Assembly (NCBI GenBank): GCA_023105745.1
Contig: JALGQZ010000004.1
Location: 36,026,937 to 36,090,936, forward strand
DNA from: Austropuccinia psidii
Lineage: Eukaryota > Basidiomycota > Pucciniomycetes > Pucciniales > Sphaerophragmiaceae
Length of the DNA: 64,000 nucleotides
Direction of reading: 5' to 3'
Below the pieces are notes generated by a model that was not told the origin of the DNA, searched no databases, and worked only from the letters and a program-made list of their open reading frames with translations. This document shows positions 25,035 through 35,705 of the stretch, one piece after another. The position numbers were made by a program, and so were the translations under genes. Positions within the stretch are counted from its first letter, which is position 1. Each line of letters begins with the position of its first letter.

Positions 25035-25503
25035 CATGAAACTCCAGATTTCAAAGTGGGGGATTTAGTTCTTGTATCCACCACTAACTTCAATAACATC
25101 AAAGGATGTAAAAAGCTGAAAGACTCCTTTGCGGGACCTTTGGTTATGAAGGCCCTCCATGGAGAAAATGCTGTTGAAGTAGAGTTATCTGAAGAACTTA
25201 GCAATAAGCATCCTGCGTTTCCAGTGAGATTGATAAAGCCATATAAATCTAGTGATGCTGAAAGATTTCCTTTGAGGAATAAAGTTCCCCAAGTTATACC
25301 TCCTATTGAGTCATCTGGTAGTAAGAAAATTACCAAAGTTCTCAAAGAAAGAAAGTTGAGAACCAACAAAGTAAGGGAATACCTTTTTAGGTACAGTGAC
25401 CCAACTTGTGAAGATGAATGTTTGCCAGAAAAAGACATACCTGAAGCTACTAGGCTTCTCAGAAGGTTCAGACACAATAGAAATAACAATATTACAAAGT
25501 AAT
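25035..25503 (+). pseudogene. Gypsy integrase C-terminus with chromodomain-like tail
   Basis: It continues in the integrase frame. FKVGDLVLVSTTNFN and KLKDSFAGPLVMKALHG form the usual SH3-like integrase end, ending at LIKPYKSS. The last 60 residues, around VREYLFRYSDPT and ECLPEKDIPEATRLLRRFR, match the layout of a chromodomain, with Cys where an aromatic Trp is expected (ECLP for EWLP). Such tails steer chromoviruses to marked heterochromatin. The open frame ends at 25500-25502, some 24 bp before the 3' LTR. Confidence 0.8.
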
Positions 25504-25526
25504 ATTCTTTTTTTAGGGGGTGGGAA

Positions 25527-26766
25527 TGTGAGCCTTGAAGGTATTTTCATATTTCCAAAAGACCACAAATGATAAATTAAGATACAAATTTATATTTAAA
25601 AAGCAAAATTTAATTATAATTTAAAAATATAATTACAATAAAATTTAAAATTATGAAAATACATTTTTACTTGTAAAAATTAAGTAAAAATAAATTGTTG
25701 ATATAAATTATGAAATTAAAATATTCTTGGTAAAAAGTTATATAAAATATATTATAGCTTTTTATCCAATAAATAAACGTAAACAAATTATCACACCATT
25801 GGATTCCTCATAAAAAATAAAGTGGGGTCACTTCTGGATGAAATTTCTGTAACTCAACTCTAAATAAGCTTAAATTAAGTTTTTAGTATTTTTTGTACAA
25901 AATTATGAGAATCCTCAAAAACTTCATTTAATTCACACCACATGTGGTGTTAACCATCTATTTTTGTGTTAAAATTGAGATGTTGTGTTTAGTTTAGAAG
26001 TTATGAGGAATTGAAGTATTTTCAATTGAAATGTCAAAATGTGCGTGTGTACTACATGAGTGAACTTTAATTTACATATGAGGTATCAATTATTACAAAT
26101 TTGTAATTGGAAACTCAATTAAATTACATATGTAAATTATGATTGTATTACATGATGAGGAATTAAAGAAAAAAATAAATTAGAAAGATTAATTCTGGGG
26201 GGAAGACACTCTAGCTCTAAGGGGGAGCTAGACCCCCAAAATTCTTGCTGACTGGCATGGGATGTCACAATCCACGCAAAAGTTCATTACTTTTGGCCTG
26301 GAATTGAGTCACAGGGTTTGTGACTCAATTGATGATGAGGTTTTGATACCAACCAGGGTAGTTTTAACTGCTGCCAAGAGGGTAAAACTACCCTTAAGCT
26401 AAAACAATGTTAGTAAAAACAGTTTTAACTGGGTCCTACCCCTCTTCAACACATTCTGAAGTGTTTTGAAGGCTCTATACCAGGTATTGCTATAGTAATG
26501 GCTGATTTAAGGGTCTAAAATGGCTTAAACCAGCCCTTTTTTGGTCTAAACCAGGGTTCAATGATGCCATAATTGGCTTTTCTGTTGTCAGACTGTTTTT
26601 CACGACTGAGAAGAGTAAATTTTACTTTTGGAGTAAGGAAATTGATGGCTATAAAAGAATGTCTTCTTTTCCCCACTTTTCTCTTCATGTTAGAATCCTT
26701 TCCTTTTATAATTAGTTTAAAAACTGTTAAAACAATCAATAAGAGATTGCAACCACCCTTTTTTAA
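25527..26766 (+). repeat. 3' LTR of the gypsy element, first part
   Basis: Matches the 5' LTR from 17324 to about 18615. It ends where the younger MULE was inserted; the remainder is at 31067-31581. TTTTTTAA at 26759-26766 is repeated at 31067-31074. Confidence 0.85.
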
Positions 26767-26789
26767 GGGTGTTGGTAAACACACGTAAG
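26767..26789 (+). repeat. Left terminal inverted repeat of the younger MULE
   Basis: GGGTGTTGGTAAACACACG and the next four bases; this is the 3' end of the element relative to its gene. It pairs with 31044-31066 with one or two mismatches. Confidence 0.85.
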
Positions 26790-27526
26790 TGACCTTATTT
26801 TTCAAAAAAAATTCCTCAGGCTGAGCTTTGAGGATTTTTTTAATTCTTTTTTGCCATATTTTTCCCGACTTGGCATTTCAATAAGCACAGATTTTTTCAA
26901 TTTTTTTTTTTTGCCAAATTTCACCAATTTGGCCAATATGCCAAAATGGCATTTTTTCAAAAATTCATTTAAAATCTTCCCACTTATGAATTTCCTTGAT
27001 TTTTTTAAGAAAATGAAGGGTTCATTGTGAATAATAAAGCACCAGAATCCCATAATTTTGGGAATTTTTTTGAGTGGGACAAGTGAAGGCGCAAAAAGGG
27101 TTTTTTTCAAATGTTTTTTCCCGTCATTGTAATATGCCTATTTTTAAAAAGTGAATTTAATAACTTCCCGCTTATGAATTTCCTTCATTTTTTTTAAAAT
27201 TAAAGGGTTCAATCTGGACAATAAAGAACCAGAAGCTCATGAATTGGGATTTTTTTTTGGTGGGACAACAAGTGAAGGCGCAATGAGTATTTTTTTTCAA
27301 CTGTTTTTTTCTCGTGTGTAATATGACTATTTTCAAGTACAAAACTTCCACATGTTTGATAAAAAAGGAGACTGAGGTGGGATTTAAGAAATAAAAATGA
27401 CTGAGGAGGGGGACAATTGACATAAATTGTATATACAAACATCATTCAATCAGAATCAACCTCCAAAATAGTGGGTTTTTACTGAGAGGGGGGAGGAAGA
27501 TTGAAAAAATACAACATTCTGTGTTT

Positions 27527-30514
27527 CTAAAATTTATCAGCCCACCCCAGGGCTTGTTTTTGGGCATGAATCTCCCAGTTCACAGTAATGGGGGGGACTG
27601 GATAAACTTTATAAATGATGATGTCCAAAGGAACAAAATGAGCACAACTATTCAAGAAGCAGATGAAAATGGGGGATTATCATTTGGAGGACAGAAATAA
27701 GGGAAAAAAGAAAAAGACTGGGCTGTGGGATAAAAGAAAACTGGTTTTTCATACTTATTTTCAATTGGATCCCCCATGTCAGGCATGGACATCCACTTTC
27801 TTTTTGGAGCCTGGCCAACATCTTCATACCATTCAATTCTTTCCAAATAAGAGGATACTGAGGGTATCAAGGCGTTCATGGCTTCATAAAGGTTTTTATT
27901 TTGGTAAATTTCATCAGCAAAGTCACCTCTGACATCAGCCCATTGATCTTGAGTCTTGTAAATGAAGTGGGATACTGTTCTGTAGCCACAGTTTCCATCA
28001 CCCTGGGCATTGATGGCCTTGAAGGTGTATTTCAATATAAACTTGGGTAAGTCTTCTGAGCCAGTTATCTGATAAAATAAGTTCAAAAAATGAATAAATA
28101 TCAAAATAAACAACAGAAAATTACATTAAAAAGAATCAGAAACTCACAAACAGCTTGGAGCATTCATCACTTGTGTGATAATTGCTTTGACAATGCTCAC
28201 AGGTCAAGTCAATTGCATCATAGATATTCAAAATGGTGGCAGGCTTGTATGATTTTCTTTGTGAGGTTTTGCTTCCAATCGCCAATCTTCTGGACCTTCT
28301 AAGGGTTACTTCTGATTTATTTAATTCAGCTTCTTAGGGTAGTGAATCTGATGAACTGATGGATTTAGATAATGAGTCCTCAGAATCTTCAGAATCTTCA
28401 GATGAGTCCACTTCCATAATTGGAGAGGGGAAATTTGACTGGGATCTTGATGTTGTTGTGCTGGTCACTTTTGATGGGGGTCTTCCTCTTCTCTTGGATT
28501 GACTTTCAATAATTTCAAATCTTGAAGGTTCTCTTTTGTTTTTATTTTTGTTTTTATTCTTGGCTCCTTGGGGTCTTCCACGGATATTCTTGCATTCTAG
28601 AGGGTCTTTATAATATTTATCATCCTCTTGACTCTTGGGAATTTGATCAAATGGGACTTTTCCAGTCAAAACATCTTGAAAATGTTGAAGTATTGGAGTG
28701 ATTTCTGCCATTGGTCTTTGAAACAGGTCTTCCCCAATGTCTTCAAATATTTTCTTGGCTTCATTGTTTCTTTCTTTTTCAACACTTTGATCATCACCTT
28801 GAAAACCAGCCTGAGAAGAATATGACAAATAAAATCAGTTAATAAGAAAAAAAAATAATAAGAAATTAAAAAACCCTCACAGGCAAATTCAAATGCCATT
28901 GAGGATGGAAGTCTGATAATTTAAGCCTTTGGCGCTTGGCAAATTCCTTTTGGGTCTTATGCTTTCAAGGAATGCCTTTATAATTGTTGTACTTTTTGGT
29001 GCATTTTTCATTTGGAGGAAATTTTGTTTTGAAATTTTCAAAGGCAATCTGAAGAGCATAATGAGACACCTTGCCATTGAGGGCACAGATGTGTGGAGGA
29101 AAATTCTTGACATGGACAATCATTTCTTTGGAGATTCTGTTGATAATTTCTATAAATTGTTTTCTGAATGCCATGTGGAGAGCCCTGACTACCTCCAGGA
29201 GAGTACCAGTGGACTTTTGGAGCCAAAGTTTAACGATGGCATGGGCACCTTCAACTCTGGAGGTGGAGCCCACACCCAGGTGGCAATGGTGGTTGGTCTA
29301 GGCTGGCACATAATACTCCTTTAGAGGAAGCCAGGTATCTTCCAAATACTGCAAGACCTCAGGATTTTTAACTTGCTTTTGAAGCTTCTTCCAGTTGTCT
29401 TTGAAAGACTTTTCAGTGGATGAATACATAAGCTGAGAAATGAATTCCAAAGTCATTAATAAAGACAATAATAAGAAAAAAAGTGAAATCAAGTGAAGAA
29501 GTATATTACTTGATTCCAAAGGCCCATAAAATTTTCAAAATAAGTTCCATGACCAATTTTCTTCATGCAATGAGCAGATACATCCTTGTTGATGTGCCAA
29601 ATGCATAGCATGACTTTGGAGTCTGGGAAGAGCTTCTTAATAGAGTTTTTCAAGGCCAGATCCCTGTCAATAACAATAACTGGAGGGGGAACGAGATTGG
29701 TGTTGTTGAGGACCTTTTCAACGTATTGATTTAATGCCCAAGTATATGAAGTTTTATTTTCATTCTTCATCAAACAAAAAGCCCCAGAAAAGGTCTTATT
29801 GGTTGAGCTGAATCCAACAATATGAAAAAGGGGCATTTTGTACTTATTGGTTTTATAAGTACAAGCCATAAGAATGACATGAGGAAAGTCATGAAGAAGT
29901 TTTATTGCCAGGGGGTGAGTAAAAAACAAGGAGGTAATGTGTCCCTCAGAATCCCTTGCAGAGGACCAAACAAAATTTTCTTCTTTGAGAGTGTCAATAA
30001 GAGCATCAATGGGCCTTCTGCCTTGCAGTTTGTCCTTCTTGATTTTATTGACTTGGTTGTAAATGTCTTGAAGGATTACAGGCTTGTCAGACTCCCTCTG
30101 GCTGCATAATTGGGCCTGAATTTGCCTTGGCATGAGCAGTGATTCAGAAATTTGAGAAATTTGGGATTTTTCTTGCTCATTGAATCTCCTGAAAGCAGGA
30201 TGTGCCATGATATTTTCAGTGGCATCATGGCTATGTTCAGGATTTTTTACTTTAAGAGTCCAAGTGGTACTCTTGGCATATTTCCTGGCATAAAGTCTAA
30301 AAGGACAGTCAAGCTTTCTTGAAGTGACTGTTTTGGAGGGGTTTTTGTTGGGATTTGGGGTTCCAGACCTGTCACAACATATTTCAATTTGGTTGTGGGT
30401 CATATTGGACCTCAAGGTGGACACAGCATACCCCTGAGCCCTGGCAACATTATGCACATGTTGCCAAAGAAGCTCAAGGGTCTGAAATTCACCTTCAGTG
30501 GGGGGTTGAAGCAT
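27527..30514 (-). pseudogene. MULE transposase fused to AT-hook, zinc knuckle and OTU protease (broken)
   Basis: The start is the ATG at 30514 (MLQPPTEGEFQ). Exons by GT-AG and phase: 30514-29510, 29432-28881, 28810-28148 and 28068 onward, with introns of 77, 70 and 79 nt. Domains in order: FAR1-like DNA-binding (RSNMTHNQIEI to EHSHD); MULE core with MACTYKTNKYKMPLFHIVGF, where the usual catalytic Asp of LMDCTYKTN is Ala, then VIDRDLALKNS and CIWHINKDV; SRVEGAHAIVKLW; an AT-hook, KRRGRPPSK; a knuckle, CEHCQSNYHTSDEC (C-x2-C-x4-H-x4-C); and an OTU protease with QGDGNCGYR (Asp and Cys). Defects: TAG at 29298, TGA at 28965, TAA at 28334, and a one-base deletion near 27670 just before the OTU His (HFVPLD in the next frame). 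The decayed older copy shows the unbroken frame. About 920 residues if whole. Confidence 0.85.
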
Positions 30515-31021
30515 TTTTCTAATGAAAATTATTGATAAAAGTGAAAAAAAGGGGGAATTGGGGGATTTGGAATGGGGTAAGAACCTTTTGAAATGTGTAA
30601 AAGAGGTGAAAAAAGGTGTGAAAAATGAACAGAAGGGGTTAATAGTGAAAGAAAGTGGTTTAAATGTGGGATTAATAAATGAGGGGAGGTAAAAAATTGA
30701 AAATTGAGAGGCTTGAAAGCAGGTTGTTGTGGTGGAAAATGCAGTCTTTGGGGGAAAAAAAGAAAAACAGTGTGAAAAGCTTCGCAAAATGGCTTTGGTA
30801 ATGCTGTTTTTCCAAAAAAAAAAACAATGGTTTGGGGTGGGGATAATGTGGATTATTGGGGTATTTGGGCTTGTTTTTTTTGGGGGGGGCTGGGCAAAAA
30901 AATCTGAAACAATTTGGAGTTAGAGAGGTTTTGTGGAGAAAAAACCTCTTTTGGGCATTTTTTGGCCCAATACATGCCCAATTGTGTTGCATTTTTAATT
31001 AAAAATGGGCCCAGGGCACCC

Positions 31022-31066
31022 CTTACGTGTTTTTACCAATTTGCTTACGTGTTTTTACCAACACCC
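31022..31066 (-). repeat. Right terminal inverted repeat of the younger MULE, doubled
   Basis: The unit TTACGTGTTTTTACCAA occurs twice in tandem, at 31023-31039 and 31045-31061, 22 bp apart. Only the outer one is followed by CACCC, the true end. The left end has a single copy. Confidence 0.8.
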
Positions 31067-31581
31067 TTTTTTAAACATTTTGAACCTTTTAACCACGTTA
31101 AAAAACCATTATAATCATTGTTTGTAACTCTTATAATAATTTTTACCCCTGAACCACCCCAGAAGTGAATTAAAGCCTCTTTCATCACTGTTAACTTTGT
31201 CACTTTGTTTCCAAATTCACTCTTGTCACTTTTAGGCCTGTTTTCTCTTTAAATATATTTTTTAAGGTCTTTGTTCTTTAATTAATGGCTTTCAGTTCTT
31301 TTCTCAATTAATTCCAATTTAAATTTCTCTTGAAGAAATTTCTTTTGTAGCCCTAAATATCTCTTTTAGAGTATTTTTGGATAAATCTTTATTGTTGGTA
31401 AAACAATGAATTTTTATTATATTATTTTTTTATACTCAAAAAGTTAAAAACAATAAAATTGATGTGTTTTCTCTTTAAAAATACTATTTCTTCCTATTTT
31501 TAAATAATTGTACCTTATACAAATTTTGAGGACAGGAAAAGTACTTGATATTTTATCAAAGTTTCATATCCACACCTTACA
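31067..31581 (+). repeat. 3' LTR of the gypsy element, second part
   Basis: It continues the LTR after the MULE insertion, aligning with about 18608-19131 of the 5' LTR, and ends CACACCTTACA. Old MULE sequence resumes directly after it. Confidence 0.85.
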
Positions 31582-34000
31582 AAACGTTTGTGTGGTCCTC
31601 TGCAAGGGATACAGAGGTACAAATTACCTCATTTTTTTCACTAACCCCCTTTTCATAAAACTACTTCATGGAATTTCTCATGCAGCTCTTATGGAGCATA
31701 AATATAAATTCAACAAGTAGAAAATTCTGCTTTTCATATTGTTGGATTCAGCCCTCCCAATAAGAACTTCCATGGGACTTTTCCTTATGAAGGATGAAAC
31801 TGAAATATCATATACTTAGGCTTTAAATCAATACATACAAAAATCTCTCAACAACACCAATATTGTTCCCCCTCCAGTTATTTTACTTATAAGTATTTTT
31901 CCTTGAAGAATTCTCTTCAAAAGCTCCTCTAAGACTCAAAATTAATTTTATGAATCTGGAACATCAATTAAGATTTATCTTCCCATTGCATTAATGAAAT
32001 TGGCCATGGGACTTATTTTTAGATTTTTATGGGTCTTTGATAGCAAGTAACTCACTTTTAACTTTTACTTTTATTTAACTTAATGTTTTCAATAATTAAT
32101 TTGAGAATTATTTCTCAGGTTATGTATTCCTCAAATGAAAAATCTTTCAAATAAAACTGGAATAAACTTGATAATGTCAAAATTCCTGAAGTATTGCAAT
32201 ATTTGGAAAAATCATTGCTTAATTTAAATTATTATTAAATTCCTTCCTGGAAAAGCTACCATTATGACCTGGGTGTGTGTTCCACCTCAATAGTTGAGGG
32301 TTTCAATTCCATGGTAAAACCTTGGCTCCAATAATTCCACTGGTACTCTCCTGGAGGTTATTAGGCCCTTCACATGGCTTTCAAGAAAATATTTATTGAG
32401 ATTATCAACAGAATATCAAAATTAATGATTTTCTATGTAATTAATTTTCCCCCTCACATTTATTCTCTCAATGGAAAGTTTTCTCATTATACACTTCATA
32501 TTTCCTTCAAAAATTTTGAAAAAAGAAAAAAACCAAGGAAAAATTCAACAACAGCAACTACAGTAATTATCAAGGTAGATCTTTCAAGCATAAGACCCTG
32601 GAGGAATTTTCCAAGCCCAAAATTCTCCAGATATAACAATTCCATTCACATTAGAATTTTAATTTACCTGTAAGAGTTTTTCATCTTCAATTTTTACTTT
32701 CATTTCACATTCACTGATTTTCTTTTCAATCCTATTCTCAGATTTTCTATCAAGGGGATGACCAAAGTGTTTAGAAATGAATGAATAATGAGGCCAAAAA
32801 ATATTTGAAAATGTTGGGGAAGACCTTTTTCAAATACCAATGGAAGAAATAACTCCAATTATTGAACATTTTCAAAATGTTTTAGCTGGAAAGGTACCTT
32901 TTTCTTGAGCTACCAGGATTGAAGAGGACCAACAATATTATTAATACTTACTTGAATGAAAAAGTATCTGTGGAATACCTCAAGGAGAGAAAAAAATAAT
33001 AGAAATATAAAAGATATCCCTCAATTTTTTGAATAATTTCAAGTAAATTCAAGAGAAAATGAATACCTCAATCAAAAGTCACTAGCACAACAACTTCAAT
33101 ATCACAGTTGATTACCCCCTCCCTCAAATTGTGGAGGTGGATTCATCTAAATATTCTAAAGATTCTGGGGCCCCATTTTGAAAATTAATCACTTCATAAG
33201 CTTTGCCACAATGAGAAACTAATTTAAATTAATATGTAAAATAAGGAGTCCCCCTCAGGGGGTCCATAATATTGAATAATAGAAGCAGAACCTCAAAAAG
33301 AAAGTCCCACAATCCTGAAACAACTTTTAAGATTTATGATGAAATTAAATTAACCTGTGAGCATTTCCAAATGAATTCTCACACAAGTGATGAATGCTCA
33401 TAGATTTTTGTTAGTTGTTAATTCATTTTTTTGTTGATTTTTTGACCCATTTTTATTAAGTACCTGACTCAGAAAAGTTTCCAAAATTCATTTTTAAATA
33501 AACATCCAAGCTCATTAATGTGCATGGTGATTGGAACTGTGGCTATAGAAAAGTATTGAATTACATCTACATGACACAAGATCAATGGGCTGATTTCAGG
33601 GTTATTCAGCTAAATAAATTCAAAATTATAAATCCCTTTATCAAGCCATGAATACTTTTGTACCCTCAGTAAGCTCTTATTTTGACATAATTGAGGGGTA
33701 CAAAGATGTTGGCCATGCTCTAACAAGCAAGTGGACATCAATGCCTGATATGGGGGATCCAATTTAAAATAATTATCAAAGACCAGTTTTCTTTTATCCA
33801 GAGTCCAAATTTTTTCCTTTTTCCCTTATCTCTGTCCTCCAAATGACAATCCACCCATTTTCATTTGTTTTTTGGATAGGTTTTCTCATTTTTTTCTCTT
33901 GAATGTCATCATTTTTAAAGCTTACCCTTCCCCCCCCATTACTATGGATTGGGAATTCCATGCTCAACCACAAGCCCTGGTTTGGAAGATAAATTTAAGG
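31582..34000 (+). pseudogene. Old MULE transposase-OTU protein, C-terminal part
   Basis: Colinear with the younger MULE: ENSAFHIVGFSPPNKNFHGT near 31720, QYLEKSLLNLN near 32190, ALHMAFKKIFIEIINRI (32374 on), NGKFSHYTLHISFKNF, then CEHFQMNSHTSDEC near 33360 (knuckle with one Cys changed to Phe). The OTU relic lies at 33490-33990 and keeps CPPNDNPPIFICFL and FSHF in one frame, revealing the base missing from the younger copy. The first catalytic position reads MEHKYKFN here. Numerous stops and shifts; clearly dead. Confidence 0.8.
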
Positions 34001-34579
34001 GCACAGAATTTCATATTTTTCCAATATTCCTCCCTCTTCCAGAAAAAACCCACCATTTTAGAGGTTGGTTTAGATTTAAATTATAACTATTTTTTTGTAT
34101 ATGAAAGTTATCCCAGCTATACCCCTTCTAAGTCTTTTTTATTGTTTTTATACCACTTTGGTCCTTCTTTTTTATCAAAAATATGGCACTTTTGTACTTA
34201 CAAATAGCTGTATTACAGACATGAACAAAAAAATATACAAAAGAAAAACACTTTTTGTGACTAAGCTTGTCTCACCCAAAAAAATTCCCAAAATATGGGC
34301 TTCTGGTTTTTGATTATCAATATTGACCTCTTCATTTTGAAAAGAAGATTAAGGAAATTCATAATTGGGAAGTTTTTCAAATAATTTTTGAAAAAAAATG
34401 CCAATTTTTCCAAATTTCCCAATTCAGAGGAATTAGGCAAAAAATGATTATCAAAAAATTTGGGGATCTTAAAATCCCACAAAAAATATGGCCAAAAGAA
34501 ATTTTAAAGTTCCTCAAAACTATGCCTGGGTATTTTTTTTTCAAAAAAATTGACTCACCTACATGTTGTGGCCATAAAT

Positions 34580-34621
34580 TGGTAAAAACACATAAGGGCT
34601 TACATTATTTTACCAGAACCC
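34580..34621 (+). repeat. 3' terminal repeat of the old MULE
   Basis: CTTACATTATTTTACCAGAA plus CCC resembles the younger MULE end (CTTACGTGTTTTTACCAACA plus CCC). A reverse copy, TTGGTAAAAACACATAAG, lies just inside (34579-34596), so the end can fold as a hairpin. Confidence 0.7.
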
Positions 34622-35705
34622 TTATTTGAATTCAAATTAAAAATTGAACCTTTAAGATCTTTAATATTGAAAAATTTTCTAAATTCTTTGGGGGAAAAAA
34701 ACTAAATCAAAAATTTGAAGTTTGAACAATTGTTAAGTTTTTTTTGGTTTTTTTTTGCAAAATAAAAAAAATTTCAATTTAACTTTGTTATTATTTTGAA
34801 TTTACTTTTGAAAAAGATAACAAATTATTCTTTGATATTTACTTACTTATTTTTTTGATGCATAAAATAAATATCAGAAGAAAAAAAGTCAATTTTAATT
34901 CACTAATGAAAAACTAAAACAAATCAAATTAATTTTTATATCTTTTTTTCCTGCTTTTTTTTAAGTTTTAAACAAGAAAAATCTTAATCAGAATTCTATT
35001 CATATAATTTTCAATATTCAAAATTTTTGTTACATTTTTCAAAAAAAAGAATAAAAAAAAACAGATGAGTGTGAGTTAAAAAAAAGATAAACAATAGTAA
35101 TGTGTTTATTTATTTTTCATTTAAATTATTTTATATTAAATTATAATTATTTATTTTTTTCATTTTGTTTACAATTAATATGGTTAAGAAGAAAAATAAC
35201 TCCCTTTTTTTTTCTTTATTCAATTTTAAACATAAAAATTTAATTCATTTTTAATTAAACTAAAGACTTAAAAAAATCAAAAAATTAAAAGTATATATAT
35301 ATATAGGCATATTCACATTTTGTTTTGAATTTATCATTATTATTATTATTATTATTTAATTTATCTCTTCATTAAAATTTGAAATTGATTGAAAGGTATT
35401 TAATATTAATTTTATCTTTTTCATTTTATTTCTTCACAATTCTTTTTTTTCAAAAAAGACAAAAAAAAGGAAAATAAATTTATCATTATTGAAAATAATT
35501 TGAAATTTTTTTTTTTTTTGAGTTTTTTATATTTTTTTTTTTTGAGTTTTTTCTTTTTATTTATTTTTGTTTTTTAATTAAACCCAAAAATATTTTTAAT
35601 TTTTTAATTATAACTAAAAACTTCTTTTTTTCAACAAAAATGAAAAAAAACAACACATAATTCCTTTTATCTAAGTAATTTGCTTATAATAATAATGATG
35701 TATAT
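34622..35705. other. AT-rich spacer with simple repeats
   Basis: Long A and T runs and a short TTA tract near 35335-35357. No coding signal seen. Confidence 0.6.

Larger units (their letters stand above)
26767..31066 (-). mobile_element. Younger MULE inserted in the gypsy 3' LTR
   Basis: 4.3 kb, bounded by inverted repeats GGGTGTTGGTAAACACACG (26767 on) and its near complement ending ACCAACACCC at 31066. An 8-bp direct repeat, TTTTTTAA, flanks it (26759-26766 and 31067-31074), and the uninterrupted 5' LTR has CCCTTTTTTGAAC at the same place, so the empty site is known. It carries one minus-strand gene with four exons. It is younger than the gypsy element and far less decayed than the MULE that the gypsy element itself interrupted. 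Confidence 0.9.
17324..31581 (+). mobile_element. Ty3/gypsy chromodomain LTR retrotransposon, decayed, 3' LTR split by a MULE
   Basis: LTRs of about 1.8 kb begin TGTGAGCC at 17324 and 25527 and end CACACCTTACA at 19131 and 31581. The internal part runs gag, protease, reverse transcriptase, RNase H, integrase, chromodomain-like tail, all plus strand. A purine tract (AGGGGGTGGGAA) precedes the 3' LTR. The flanks AAATT (17319-17323) and AAACG (31582-31586) may be a worn 5-bp target duplication. Without the 4.3-kb MULE in its 3' LTR the element would be about 9.95 kb. At least four stops and two frameshifts inactivate it. Confidence 0.9.
16400..34621 (+). mobile_element. Old Mutator-like element (MULE), split by a gypsy element
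   Basis: Two pieces, 16400-17323 and 31582-34621, together colinear with the younger MULE at 26767-31066 but on the opposite strand. The left piece encodes the N-terminal DNA-binding segment; the right piece resumes at the matching codon and runs to a decayed terminal repeat (CTTACATTATTTTACCAGAA, 34599-34618). The junction falls where the younger copy reads LIDTLKEENFVW: the left piece ends near LIGTLKQEI and the right begins with the equivalent of FVW. The 5' terminal repeat was not found, so the left boundary is approximate. Confidence 0.8.

Noticed and set aside
24893..25489. Minus-strand open frame of 198 codons
   Set aside because: Opposite the gypsy integrase C-terminus and chromodomain, which have clear motifs; the antisense frame has none.
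29822..30109. Plus-strand open frame of 95 codons
   Set aside because: Shadow of the MULE transposase exon on the other strand; no motif of its own.
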